Shown here piece after piece: positions 10,101-18,022 of a stretch of DNA of 64,000 nt. The stretch comes from Nocardioides astragali (GTDB lineage Bacteria > Actinomycetota > Actinomycetes > Propionibacteriales > Nocardioidaceae), in NCBI RefSeq assembly GCF_024436375.1, contig NZ_JAFMZM010000008.1, forward strand, positions 62,001-126,000, written 5' to 3'. Each line of letters opens with the position of its first letter. The first letter of the stretch is position 1. Both the position numbers and the translations under genes were made by a program. The notes under the pieces were generated by a model. The model made no database searches, was not told the DNA's origin, and saw only the letters and a program-made list of their open reading frames with translations.

Positions 10101-10139
10101 GACCACGCGGTGGTCTCCTCGCGCTTCACCGTGCAGTAG
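7113..10139 (+). CDS. Secreted cutinase-like (inactive)/RCC1-propeller/EEP fusion protein
   Basis: This 1008-residue exported protein has three modules. Residues 60-290 resemble a cutinase: start CVDVLVVGID, nucleophile elbow GYAQG (168-172) and the Asp loop CHKGDLIC (249-256). The nucleophile Ser is replaced by Ala170, and the segment ALSLSYA lacks the usual catalytic His, so the esterase is probably dead. After a short Ig-like linker, residues about 395-740 hold seven RCC1-type repeats (pattern C-x-W-C-W-G-x-N-x-x-G-Q-L-G), enough for a seven-bladed propeller, with paired cysteines. Residues about 770-1008 form an EEP phosphodiesterase domain with NILGSQH, SEPQ, NAHLS, GDLNEH and TDHAV, apparently intact. 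The signal peptide spans about 20-49. The start at 7113 follows AAGGAGG (about 7097-7103) and lies one base after the PLD stop, so the two genes are one operon. Confidence 0.8.
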   Translation: MTPLRIRSRRVRKESPVAGFAPAVAQLATVGLVAGLLLAAQSTTAAAAQASPGEARRSTACVDVLVVGIDGNGQGKKDRPGQVVASVANKIAAKAKNQGRTSAFKRVRLSTPGPVVTLRTKSGPGAGAVSRAGLTRWKKPIRSGTKATRKLVNARLASCPEQQVLLVGYAQGAAVAHRVLQDLDEKDALANVAGAVTVSDPSRVRKSSAGRPLGNPAAAKNSEGILTRFTKSTGDVPDPSGTFRVVSVCHKGDLICNPSKVSARRALALSLSYASKKSRSAMRTAADRAWAQVSLWPVPASQQVVVGVGEAISTQIAVVGGSPTPPAARFTPVSVPAGLSLSESGALTGRIDTAGTYQVDFTVSGVSPATTPKTGRLLVLVRQPSSGAAAGGQSSCAVRADATAWCQGRNDFGQLGDGTTTLRISPVQVVGTGWSRIATGGSFTCGVKVDGTLWCWGLNNFGQLGGADKATSLLPRQVGTATTWRDVSTSWQHACATQTDGSAWCWGQNQRGQLGAGNTSARSSAPVRVLGSQQWTSVSAGGWSTCGTTTTGTAYCWGDNAFGQVGDGTITTRVQPTVVTGGILLAQVSTTWGRACGVTPTGQVWCWGENANGELGNGTRINSAKPVQVAGGDTFTTVGTAVTASCATRTDGQVLCWGDNRYGQLGPAASGSGSSTPVAAGLASSGPVTGGWLHLCAEGAGCWGGNETGQLGNGTIAAASMPAEAAAPWGPGAVVTDKQVRKWTASKIAEKAIAGRPGVNARARRGPLSTEVMTFNILGSQHTAPGGARPNFAPGRVRSEWAKTLISQRGATLVGLSEPQPDQIGSLDVATNGEFSFYPGNTMGYEAAPQSVMWKDSEWTYVWGNTVQMPFMKASRPQALVRLRHTSTGREIYWINAHLSPGKMQADRDKGMDIIKQVVKRLGVDGLPVLVTGDLNEHAKAFRRIACPLDLNAAVGGEAKGATCRPPAAMRVDWIFGRGTFENTEVNQGAQVRRTTDHAVVSSRFTVQ

Positions 10140-10186
10140 TGTCCCGGCTGCCCATATCGAGCAGCGGGGGCAGGGGAGGAGTCGCG

Positions 10187-11752
10187 ATGAAGGCGAGCGT
10201 GCAGCGCGTCGACGACGACGGACTCCACCTCGAGCGCGGCTTCGACGGCTCCCTCGACGTTCACTTCGACGGCTGGCGCGGCTGGTCGGTCGCGGTGGAG
10301 GAGGGCTCCGAGCCGGTCACCGTCCCGTGGCCCAAGCGGCTCAAGGCGCGCCTGGACGGCTCGTCTCTGGTCACCGTCACGGTCGACGAGGAGGAGGTCT
10401 TCCGTGAGGAGGTCACCTTCGGCGCCGGGCAGGGACGCGTCGAGCTGGTTGACCGGTTCGGCAACCCGGTCATCATCGACAAGTGGGGGCTGACCCAGCG
10501 CATCTTCGAGACCCGGCGCGAGGGCGGGGCCGTCGAGGCGATGACCGCCATGGCCGAGCGGGTCCTGGACGTCATGCGTGAGTCCTGCGGGATCGAGGGA
10601 TGGATCTCGTTCGGGACGCTGCTGGGCGCCGCCCGCTCCGGCAAGGTGATCGGCCACGACAGCGACATCGACCTCTGCTACCTCTCCGAGAAGCCGAGTC
10701 CCGCCGAGATGGCCGTGGAGATGTGGGACATCGCCCGCGCACTGGTCGACGCCGGCATCTCCGTCAAGCACAAGACCGCGAGCTTCATCACCGTCGTCTA
10801 CGACGCCCCGGACGGCGGCGAGGACGGCATCGACATCTACACCTGCTTCTACGTCGGCGACCTGCTGCACGAGACCGCGACGGTGCGCGAGCGTGTTCCC
10901 CGCTCGGCCGTCCTGCCGCTGCGCCTGCTCGAGTTCGAGGGTCGCGACATGCCGGCCCCGGCCGACCCCGACCGGATGCTGACGGTGTCCTACGGCCCCC
11001 AGTGGCGCGTCCCCGACCCGTCCTTCCGGCACCTGCCCTCGCGCGAGATCACCGACCGCTTCGACGCGTGGTTCGGCTCGGTGATGACCAACCGGCGCGA
11101 CTGGACGCAGTTCAACGGCCAGGTGGGGGCGGCGAGCATGCGCCCGAGCCCGTTCGCGCACTGGGTCGTCGAGCAGCTCGACGGCACGCCCCGCGTCCTC
11201 GATGTGGGGTCCGGCTCGTCGGCCGACCTCCGGGCCTACCACCGGGCCGGGTGCAAGGCCATCGGCTACGACTACGCCCACCCGGGCAAGCACGCGCTGG
11301 GCGGCAAGGAGATCGACCTCCCCGACAGCGTCGGGCGCCGGGTCATCAACCTCCTCGACGAGCGCGACGTGCTCACCGTCGGTGCGCTCGCGGCCCGGCA
11401 GAAGGGCCCCAAGGTGGTCACCGCCCGGCAGGTCCTCGAGGCGGTCCCGCCCCGGTCGCGCGACCAGCTCTGGCGCTTCGCCGCGATGGCGCTCAGCGAT
11501 GGAGGCCGGGTGTTCGTCGAGGGCGTCAGCCGCTCCCCGCGACAGTGCCGGCTCGCCCAGGAGCGCACCGGCTCGCCGCGGCTCTGGCCCGTCGACCCGA
11601 CCGCCGTGGTCGACGACGTACGCGCCAGTGGCGGGCGCGTGCTGCACCGCGAGGGATTCGCGGCGGCCTCCCGGGCCAGTCGCACCGGCACCCCGCAGCG
11701 GTGGCGGATGATGGTCGAATACGGAGCGCAGGAAGGTCGGACGGACCGATGA
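10187..11752 (+). CDS. LicD-family transferase fused to a methyltransferase-like domain
   Basis: LicD proteins have a nucleotidyltransferase fold and decorate surface polymers, classically with phosphocholine. The 521-residue product has a beta-rich N-terminus, then a LicD core (about residues 120-230) with GTLLGAARSGKVIGHDSDID, where the paired acidic residues are the metal ligands, and DIYTCFYVGD. A C-terminal domain (about 340-515) begins VLDVGSGSSADL, the SAM-binding glycine loop of a class I methyltransferase, followed by GYDYA. The ATG at 10187 follows GGGGAGGAG; an open frame extending upstream to 10139 is ignored. It overlaps the sulfotransferase-like gene by 4 bp. The cytoplasmic location and neighbours suggest modification of a wall-polymer precursor; the transferred group is unknown. 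Confidence 0.75.
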   Translation: MKASVQRVDDDGLHLERGFDGSLDVHFDGWRGWSVAVEEGSEPVTVPWPKRLKARLDGSSLVTVTVDEEEVFREEVTFGAGQGRVELVDRFGNPVIIDKWGLTQRIFETRREGGAVEAMTAMAERVLDVMRESCGIEGWISFGTLLGAARSGKVIGHDSDIDLCYLSEKPSPAEMAVEMWDIARALVDAGISVKHKTASFITVVYDAPDGGEDGIDIYTCFYVGDLLHETATVRERVPRSAVLPLRLLEFEGRDMPAPADPDRMLTVSYGPQWRVPDPSFRHLPSREITDRFDAWFGSVMTNRRDWTQFNGQVGAASMRPSPFAHWVVEQLDGTPRVLDVGSGSSADLRAYHRAGCKAIGYDYAHPGKHALGGKEIDLPDSVGRRVINLLDERDVLTVGALAARQKGPKVVTARQVLEAVPPRSRDQLWRFAAMALSDGGRVFVEGVSRSPRQCRLAQERTGSPRLWPVDPTAVVDDVRASGGRVLHREGFAAASRASRTGTPQRWRMMVEYGAQEGRTDR

Positions 11753-13071
11753 CGCAGGTCGTGTACCTCCACGTGGGTGGCCCGAAGTCGGGCACCACCT
11801 TCATCCAGCAGGTGCTGGAGCACAACGCAGCGACCCTGGCCGGCGCCGGCGTGCTGGTGGTCGGCCCGCGACTGGAGCTGATCCACGCCGCGATGGCGGT
11901 GCGCGACGACCGGCGCCTCGACGACCTCCCGGCGGCGGCCCGCGACGCCTGGGACCGGATCACCGAGCAGGTCCGCGAGTGGCACGGCACCGCGGCCATC
12001 GTCAGCTACGAGCTCTTCGCCAACGCCTCGGCGGAGCAGGTCCGCACGGCGCTCGCCCGCTTGGAGGGGATCGAGGTGCACGTGGTGGTCTCCGCGCGCG
12101 ACCTCGGCAAGGCCATCGCCTCCTCGTGGCAGGAGCAGCTCAAGTTCGGCCTCACGAAGCCGCTGGAGTCCTGGTCGCCGCCCCAGGAGACCGCTGCCGA
12201 CAGCGAGTGGGGCTGGCGCACCATGCAGCCGGCCAACGTCGCTGCGCGCTGGGGTGCGGACCTCCCGGCGGAGCGGGTCCACGTCGTCACGGTGCCCACG
12301 CGGGCCGCCTCCGACGAGCTGTGGCACCGCTTCGCGAGTGCGACCGGGCTGGCCGAGGTCGAGGACCTCGACCTCGGCGTCGAGCGGGTCAACGAGTCGC
12401 TGGGCGTGGTCGAGGCCGAGCTGCTCCGCCGCGTCAACTCCTCGATCGACGGCCGGATCCGCGGCGGTCGCCAGAAGTCGCTGTGGATGCGCGACCTGCT
12501 CGCCCACACGATCCTGGCCCCGATCGGGCGCGAGCCGATCGGGCTCACCGACGGCCAGGCGGAGGAGGCCGCGGCCCAGGCCGAGTCCGCGATCGCCGCG
12601 ATCACCGCTGCGGGCTACGTCGTCCACGGGGACCTCGATGACCTGCGCCCGGCGCCCGCGGAGGCGCGGACACCGGGAGAGGTGGACGACACCGAGGTCG
12701 CCGGTGCGGCAGCGCTCGCGCTCGCCGACCTGCTCGTGTGGGCGCGCGCGGCCGGCGCCGACGTACGCACTCCCGCCCCCGGCGACAGAGCCGAGGAGCC
12801 CGGCAGCCGCCGGTCCCGCGCGACGGCCGAGGTCAAGGGCGCCCTCCGGGGCTCACTCGCCCGGCTGGCCGCCCCGGTGCGTGACCGACGCGTGGCTCGC
12901 CTGGAGAAGCGGATCGCCGAGCTGGAGGCCGAGGTGGAGGCGTCCCGGGCGCTGCACCTGCGCGTGGCCACGCTCTCCGACGTCGTGACGCAGCTGCTGC
13001 TCCCCGCGGCGCAGCAGGACGACGAGATCACCATGCAGGCCCTGCGCACCTACCGGGACCGGTCGCTGTGA
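11749..13071 (+). CDS. Sulfotransferase-like protein with C-terminal coiled coil
   Basis: The N-terminus carries GGPKSGTTFIQ, the PAPS 5'-phosphosulfate loop (PKSGTTF) of sulfotransferases. Further on come SARDLGKAIASSWQEQ and VHVVTVP, segments shared with three other genes in this window (18023, 30546, 31697). The 440-residue protein is the longest of the four, because a helical tail (about residues 375-440, with RLEKRIAELEAEVEASR) should form a coiled coil. Family knowledge suggests sulfate transfer from PAPS to a sugar or other surface molecule in the cytoplasm, but the sequence is divergent. Start and stop overlap the LicD and small coiled-coil genes by 4 bp each, so it is translationally coupled to both. 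Confidence 0.72.
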   Translation: MTQVVYLHVGGPKSGTTFIQQVLEHNAATLAGAGVLVVGPRLELIHAAMAVRDDRRLDDLPAAARDAWDRITEQVREWHGTAAIVSYELFANASAEQVRTALARLEGIEVHVVVSARDLGKAIASSWQEQLKFGLTKPLESWSPPQETAADSEWGWRTMQPANVAARWGADLPAERVHVVTVPTRAASDELWHRFASATGLAEVEDLDLGVERVNESLGVVEAELLRRVNSSIDGRIRGGRQKSLWMRDLLAHTILAPIGREPIGLTDGQAEEAAAQAESAIAAITAAGYVVHGDLDDLRPAPAEARTPGEVDDTEVAGAAALALADLLVWARAAGADVRTPAPGDRAEEPGSRRSRATAEVKGALRGSLARLAAPVRDRRVARLEKRIAELEAEVEASRALHLRVATLSDVVTQLLLPAAQQDDEITMQALRTYRDRSL

Positions 13072-13322
13072 GCACCCGCAGGCGCGTCGATCGGCTGCGT
13101 GACGGCGTACGACGGCAGGTGGGCGCGCGCGTCGCTGGCGCCGCGGGCCTCGACGAGCTCGTCGACCTCGAGTCCGACGTCACCTCGCTGGCGGAGGCGA
13201 TCAGGGAGAATCGCGAGCTCGAGGTGCCGCTGACCGCGATGGTCGACCGGCTCGAGCGCGAGGTCGCAGAAGTGCTGTCACGGCGCACCCACGGATCGAC
13301 GGGAGAGGGGATGGGAGCATGA
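13068..13322 (+). CDS. Small coiled-coil protein
   Basis: An 84-residue, highly charged, helical protein without membrane segment or signal. The stretch LDELVDLESDVTSLAEAI and MVDRLEREVAEVL has heptad spacing, so a coiled coil is likely. It sits between the coiled-coil tail of the sulfotransferase-like protein and the GT2 gene, overlapping both by 4 bp (GTGA at the 5' end). A scaffold or binding role in the same complex is a reasonable guess. I do not recognise the family. Confidence 0.65.
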   Translation: MSTRRRVDRLRDGVRRQVGARVAGAAGLDELVDLESDVTSLAEAIRENRELEVPLTAMVDRLEREVAEVLSRRTHGSTGEGMGA

Positions 13323-14353
13323 CTGACATGTCGGCCCCGCCCATCGAGCTCTCCGTCGTGGTTCCTTGCTACAACGAGGAGGAGTCGCTCCCGCGCCTGG
13401 TGGAGGTCCTCACCGAGCAGCTCTCCGCGCTGACCCCCCATTTCGAGGTGATCCTGGTCGACGACGGCAGCCGCGACCGCACGCTCGCGATGCTGCGCGA
13501 GGTGCACCGGACCCACCCGCGCTTCCGCTACCTCTCGCTGAGCCGCAACTTCGGCAAGGAGTCGGCGATGCTCGCCGGGCTCAGCCATGCGCGCGGCGAG
13601 AATGTCGCGATCATGGACGCCGACCTGCAGCACCCGCCGAGCCTGCTGGCGACCATGCTGCCGCTGCTCGCGTCGGGCGAGTACTCCCAGGTCGTCGCGC
13701 GCCGCACGCGCACCAACGACCCGGTCGTGCGCACCGCGCTGTCCCGCCTCTACTACAAGCTGATGAACCGCCTGGTCGAGGTCGACCTCCAGGACGGTGT
13801 CGGCGACTTCCGGGTGCTCGACCGTCGCGCCGTCCGCGCCCTGCTCACCCTCGGCGAGACCAACCGCTTCTCCAAGGGCCTCTTCGCCTGGATCGGCTTC
13901 CCGACCGCAGTGGTCGACTACGAGAACGTCTCGCGCGAGTCGGGTGCCACCAAGTGGCGGATGCGCGACCTGTTCAACTACGGCATCGACGGCGTGGTGT
14001 CCTTCAACTACCGCCCGCTGCGGATGTCGATCTGGCTGGGCATCCTGGTCACCCTGGTGGCCGTCGGCTACGCCCTGTGGGTGCTCGTCGACGCCATCCG
14101 CTACGGCAACAGCGTCCCGGGCTACGTCACCACGATCTGCGCGGTCACCGCCCTCGGCGGCGTGCAGCTGATCGTGCTCGGCGTGATCGGGGAGTACCTC
14201 GGCCGGATCTACGCCGAGACCAAGCAGCGCCCGCTGTTCCTGCTCAAGGAGAGCAGCGAGTCCGGCGTCCCGGTGACCACCGCCCTGGGGCGCGAGCACG
14301 AGGCCCTCCACGAGCTGGAGGACCAGTCGACCGAACGGAGCGAGCCGGCGTGA
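13319..14353 (+). CDS. Polyprenyl-phosphate glycosyltransferase, GT2 (GtrB/DPM1 type)
   Basis: It transfers a sugar from a nucleotide donor to a polyprenyl phosphate on the inner membrane face. The 344-residue protein shows the GT-A core: VVVPCYNEEE, DDGSRDRT (Asp48-Asp49) and the metal-binding MDADLQHPP (Asp100 and Asp102). Two C-terminal membrane helices (about residues 237-257 and 268-292) follow, as in GtrB/ArnC proteins. The product sugar lipid is the usual donor for GT-C membrane transferases, and the next gene encodes exactly such a multispanning protein, overlapping by 4 bp. Confidence 0.9.
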   Translation: MTDMSAPPIELSVVVPCYNEEESLPRLVEVLTEQLSALTPHFEVILVDDGSRDRTLAMLREVHRTHPRFRYLSLSRNFGKESAMLAGLSHARGENVAIMDADLQHPPSLLATMLPLLASGEYSQVVARRTRTNDPVVRTALSRLYYKLMNRLVEVDLQDGVGDFRVLDRRAVRALLTLGETNRFSKGLFAWIGFPTAVVDYENVSRESGATKWRMRDLFNYGIDGVVSFNYRPLRMSIWLGILVTLVAVGYALWVLVDAIRYGNSVPGYVTTICAVTALGGVQLIVLGVIGEYLGRIYAETKQRPLFLLKESSESGVPVTTALGREHEALHELEDQSTERSEPA

Positions 14354-16749
14354 CCGACTCCAGTCCCTCCCGGGCCACCTCGACCGCCCGGGCCACCTCG
14401 ACCACGCCGACCAGCCCGACCACGCCGACCGTCCCGCGCAACAGCCACCGCAGGCGTGCCCGCCCGGACGTACGTCGCGTCGTCCCCACCGAGCCGCGCG
14501 CCGCCTGGCTGTGGCCGCTGCTCGTGGTCGTGGTGACCGCGGCCTACACGGCCGTTCCGTTCCTGATCACCGGCTGGTTCTACCAGCGTGGCGACACCGC
14601 GGCGCAGTTCGCGCCGACGTGGTGGCACTTCGGCCAGATGGTCCGGGAGGGCCAGTGGCCGCTGTGGCTCGACCCGCAGTCGTGGGCCGGAGGCAACTAC
14701 GTCGCCGAGGCGCTCTTCGGCACCTACAACCCGCTCAACGTGCTGGTGTGGGTGGCGCTCTCGATGGGCCCCGACCTGGCGGTGTCGACCTACGCCGTCA
14801 AGGCCACGGTGATGGTCCTGCTCGCGCTCGGCACCTACCTCCTCGCCCGCGAGTACGACGCCGTGCCCGCACCGGCGGCCGCCGTCGCCATCGCGCTGCC
14901 GTTCTCCGGCTTCACGCTCTTCTGGGACGCCGGCTCATGGCCGTCGGGCCTGATGGCCTTCGCCTACGCCCCGTGGGTGTGGCTCACCTTCCGCCGCGCA
15001 CTGCGTGGCGTGGGCAGCCCCTTCTGGGCGTTCCTTGCCGGCCTGCTGGCGGTGCTCAACGGCAACCCCTACGGCACCCTCGCGGTGATCACGGTCGGTG
15101 CGGCGCTCGTCGTCGAGGGCCTCGTGCAGCGCGCCTGGGGCGGGGTGGTGCGGCTGGCCCTGGTGGGCATCGCGGTGGCCGCGTTCCTGCCGTTGGTCTA
15201 CCTGCCGCTCCTGGAGTCCTCCGACCTCGCGATCCGCACCACTGGCGCGCTCTTCGAGAACAGCGGCAAGCTGCGCCCGACCGCCGGCGACCTGCTGGCG
15301 GCGAGCTCGCCGCTCCACACCCCGCCCATCAAGGCGATCACCGGGCCGATGATGGTGCCGGCCACGTTCCTGGCCTGGTTCGTGCTGCCCCTGCTGCCGT
15401 GGCTGCGCTACGACGTGATGCGCCGGCGCGCGCGCGAGTTCGTGGGCCTGGGCCTGGTGTCGGCCGCCTACCTCGCGCTGACCCTCGGCCCGAGCAAGCT
15501 GTGGCTCTTCCGCTGGCCGCTGCGGGTCATCGAGTACTTCTACCTCGGCGTCCTGGTCGTCTTCGCGGTCCTGCTCAGCCAGGGCCTGGCCCGCTCCACG
15601 ATGCGCCCGCGGCTGGTCGGCACCGGCCTCATCATCGTCGTCCTGGGCTGGCTCACCTGGTCGCAGGACCCCAGCGCCCTGCGTCGTGCTGTGATCGGCA
15701 CCGGGGTCGTGGCCGTGCTCACCGTGGTCGCGCTCGCCGCCCATCTGGTCGTGCGGCGGACAGCGCTCGTGTCGCTGGTCGCCATCGGCGGCGTCGGTGC
15801 CGTGCTGGCCATGCAGGTCTCGGTGTTCGGCGAGAACGCCAGCTCCCGCGTGTGGCACGTGCCGAGCGACGTCGCGGCACTGCAGAAGACCTTTGCGGAC
15901 CGCGAGGGACGAGTCATGCAGTTCGCCGACCTCAAGCCGCTGCAGAAGAAGGGCCGGGTCGGCCAGCTCGAGCGCCAGTGGGACACCTACCTCCCCGGCA
16001 GCATGTACCACCCCGCCGGGGTCGAGGCTGTCAACAGCTACACCGGCATGGGCTTCGTGCCCTTCACCACGAACTTCTGCATGGAGTACGACGGCCTCAC
16101 GCAGGCCTGCGGCTACCGCAACCTCTGGAAGGTCGGTGGGTCCGGCCAGCCGCCGCTCGCCGACCTGATGAAGCTCGACACCATCGTCGTGCAGGCCAAG
16201 CTGGCCAAGGGCGTCACGCCGGGGGAGGGCTGGACCGAGGAGTCGAGCGACGGCGGCGCGATCGTGCTGCGCCATGACGGCGAGCAGCCCTGGGCCGGCT
16301 CCGAGCTGTCCTGGGCCTCCGACGGCATCGAGGTCGCCGGTGCCAGCAGCCGCAGCAACCTGCACGAGACGGTCGACGTGACCGCCGCGGACGAGGGCGG
16401 ACAGCTCGTGTTCTCGATGCTTGCCTGGCCGGGGTGGTCGGCCGAGCTCGACGGCAAGCCGCTCAGTGTCACCCGCAGCGACGTCGGGCTGCTGACCGTC
16501 ACCCTGCCTCCCGGTGCCGCGGGCACCGTCGACCTCACCTACCGCCCGCCGGGCCTGGCGATCGGCCTGGTGGGTGCCGGCATCGGCACGGCGCTCGGTC
16601 TCGGCCTGGCCCTCGTCGGCTGGCGCGCCTGGCGCCGTCGCCGCCCCGAGGAGCACCCCTGGACGGCCGGGGACCGAGGCCCGCTGGAGCCCCGCGACGA
16701 TGTGACAACAGTCTCGGACGCGGGCCCTGCCCAGGTGAACGACCGATAA
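14350..16749 (+). CDS. YfhO-like multispanning membrane protein (putative GT-C transferase)
   Basis: The 799-residue protein has about a dozen membrane helices followed by an extracytoplasmic C-terminal region and a last helix near residues 730-755. The start of the membrane domain (GWFYQRGDTAAQFAPTWWHF, then WPLWLDPQSWAGGNYVAE) is typical of YfhO-like GT-C proteins, which take a polyprenyl-linked sugar and attach it to an acceptor outside the membrane. It would use the product of the GT2 gene upstream, with which it shares a GTGA overlap. Its cytoplasmic N-terminus is Ser/Thr/Pro-rich. It is the last gene of the run; the acyl-CoA dehydrogenase that follows has its own promoter. Confidence 0.75.
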   Translation: MTDSSPSRATSTARATSTTPTSPTTPTVPRNSHRRRARPDVRRVVPTEPRAAWLWPLLVVVVTAAYTAVPFLITGWFYQRGDTAAQFAPTWWHFGQMVREGQWPLWLDPQSWAGGNYVAEALFGTYNPLNVLVWVALSMGPDLAVSTYAVKATVMVLLALGTYLLAREYDAVPAPAAAVAIALPFSGFTLFWDAGSWPSGLMAFAYAPWVWLTFRRALRGVGSPFWAFLAGLLAVLNGNPYGTLAVITVGAALVVEGLVQRAWGGVVRLALVGIAVAAFLPLVYLPLLESSDLAIRTTGALFENSGKLRPTAGDLLAASSPLHTPPIKAITGPMMVPATFLAWFVLPLLPWLRYDVMRRRAREFVGLGLVSAAYLALTLGPSKLWLFRWPLRVIEYFYLGVLVVFAVLLSQGLARSTMRPRLVGTGLIIVVLGWLTWSQDPSALRRAVIGTGVVAVLTVVALAAHLVVRRTALVSLVAIGGVGAVLAMQVSVFGENASSRVWHVPSDVAALQKTFADREGRVMQFADLKPLQKKGRVGQLERQWDTYLPGSMYHPAGVEAVNSYTGMGFVPFTTNFCMEYDGLTQACGYRNLWKVGGSGQPPLADLMKLDTIVVQAKLAKGVTPGEGWTEESSDGGAIVLRHDGEQPWAGSELSWASDGIEVAGASSRSNLHETVDVTAADEGGQLVFSMLAWPGWSAELDGKPLSVTRSDVGLLTVTLPPGAAGTVDLTYRPPGLAIGLVGAGIGTALGLGLALVGWRAWRRRRPEEHPWTAGDRGPLEPRDDVTTVSDAGPAQVNDR

Positions 16750-16750
16750 C

Positions 16751-16756
16751 TAGACT
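16751..16756 (+). promoter_or_regulatory. Putative -10 element of the acyl-CoA dehydrogenase gene
   Basis: TAGACT lies directly after the stop of the YfhO-like gene and 37 nt before the next ATG. A transcript from here would have a leader of about 30 nt containing the AGGAG that precedes the start. No clear -35 is visible. Confidence 0.4.
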
Positions 16757-16793
16757 CCCGAGCGTCCCACCGCGACTGCTCAGGAGCCACCAC

Positions 16794-17987
16794 ATGCCTC
16801 GTCTCTGCCAGACCGACGGTCTCACCGAGGACCAGATCGAGATCCTCAAGGCCGTGCGGCAGTTCGTGGACGAGAAGATCATCCCGGTCGCCACCGAGCT
16901 CGAGCACAAGGACGAGTACCCGACCGAGATCGTCGAGGGCCTCAAGGAGCTCGGCATCTTCGGTCTGATGATCCCCGAGGAGTACGACGGGCTCGGCGAG
17001 TCGCTGCTGACGTACGCCTTGTGCGTGGAGGAGATCGCCCGCGGCTGGATGAGCGTGTCGGGCGTCATCAACACCCACTTCATCGTGGCCTACATGCTGA
17101 TGCAGCACGGAACCGAGGCGCAGAAGCAGAAGTACCTCCCCAAGATGGCGACCGGCGAGGTCCGCGGCGCGTTCTCGATGTCCGAGCCCGGTCTGGGCTC
17201 CGACGTGTCGGCCATCACGACCAAGGCGGTCAAGGACGGTGACGACTACCTCATCAACGGCCAGAAGATGTGGCTGACCAACGGTGGGTCCTCGACGCTG
17301 ATCGCGGTGCTCACCAAGACCGACGAGGGTGCCGAGAGCGTCTACCGCAACATGACGACCTTCCTGGTGGAGAAGGAGCCCGGCTTCGGCGAGACCGCGC
17401 CGGGGCTGACGATCCCCGGCAAGATCGACAAGATGGGCTACAAGGGCGTCGACACGACCGAGGCGATCTTCGAGAACCACCGCGTCTCGGCCGACCAGGT
17501 CCTCGGCGGTGAGCCGGGTCAGGGCTTCTACCAGATGATGGACGGCGTCGAGGTCGGCCGCGTCAACGTCGCCGCCCGGGCCTGCGGCATCGCCAACCGG
17601 GCCTTCGAGCTCGGCATCGCCTACTCCCAGCAGCGCGAGACGTTCGGCAAGCCGATCGCCGAGCACCAGGCGATCCTGTTCCGCCTCGCCGAGATGGCGA
17701 CCAAGGTCGAGACCGCCCACACGATGATGGTGAAGGCGGCCCGGATGAAGGACTCCGGCCAGCGCATGGACGTCGAGGCCGGCATGGCGAAGATGCTCGC
17801 GAGCGAGTACTGCAACGAGGTCGTCGAGGCCTCGTTCCGGATCCACGGGGGCTACGGCTACTCCAAGGAGTATGAGATCGAGCGCCTCTACCGCGAGGCG
17901 GCCTTCATGCTCATCGGCGAGGGCACCTCCGACATCCAGAAGATGATCATCGGCCGCAGTCTGCTCAAGGACTACAAGCTCCGCTGA
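16794..17987 (+). CDS. Acyl-CoA dehydrogenase
   Basis: An FAD enzyme that forms the alpha-beta double bond of an acyl-CoA and passes electrons to ETF. At 397 residues it has the standard length. Family signatures are present: FSMSEPGLGSD and KMWLTNG in the middle domain, and QQRETFGKPI and IHGGYGYSKEYEIERLYR in the C-terminal domain. The catalytic base is the Glu of IGEGTSDIQ. The ATG at 16794 follows CAGGAG by a suitable distance. The chain-length or branched-chain preference cannot be read from the sequence. No other beta-oxidation gene is adjacent. Confidence 0.92.
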   Translation: MPRLCQTDGLTEDQIEILKAVRQFVDEKIIPVATELEHKDEYPTEIVEGLKELGIFGLMIPEEYDGLGESLLTYALCVEEIARGWMSVSGVINTHFIVAYMLMQHGTEAQKQKYLPKMATGEVRGAFSMSEPGLGSDVSAITTKAVKDGDDYLINGQKMWLTNGGSSTLIAVLTKTDEGAESVYRNMTTFLVEKEPGFGETAPGLTIPGKIDKMGYKGVDTTEAIFENHRVSADQVLGGEPGQGFYQMMDGVEVGRVNVAARACGIANRAFELGIAYSQQRETFGKPIAEHQAILFRLAEMATKVETAHTMMVKAARMKDSGQRMDVEAGMAKMLASEYCNEVVEASFRIHGGYGYSKEYEIERLYREAAFMLIGEGTSDIQKMIIGRSLLKDYKLR

Positions 17988-18010
17988 CCGGCCCGTCCAG
18001 CGGCCCACAC

Positions 18011-18016
18011 TAGGAT
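18011..18016 (+). promoter_or_regulatory. Putative -10 element, leaderless start of the 18023 gene
   Basis: TAGGAT followed by six bases and the ATG at 18023, with no Shine-Dalgarno. This is the same arrangement as at several other genes in the window. Confidence 0.5.
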
Positions 18017-18022
18017 CCCGGC

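Noticed and set aside
7263..10106. A 947-codon open frame on the minus strand
   Set aside because: It is antisense to the cutinase-like/RCC1/EEP gene, which has a signal peptide, recognisable repeats and a ribosome-binding site. The antisense translation is low-complexity and rich in Arg, Gly and Ala, the usual shadow in very GC-rich DNA.
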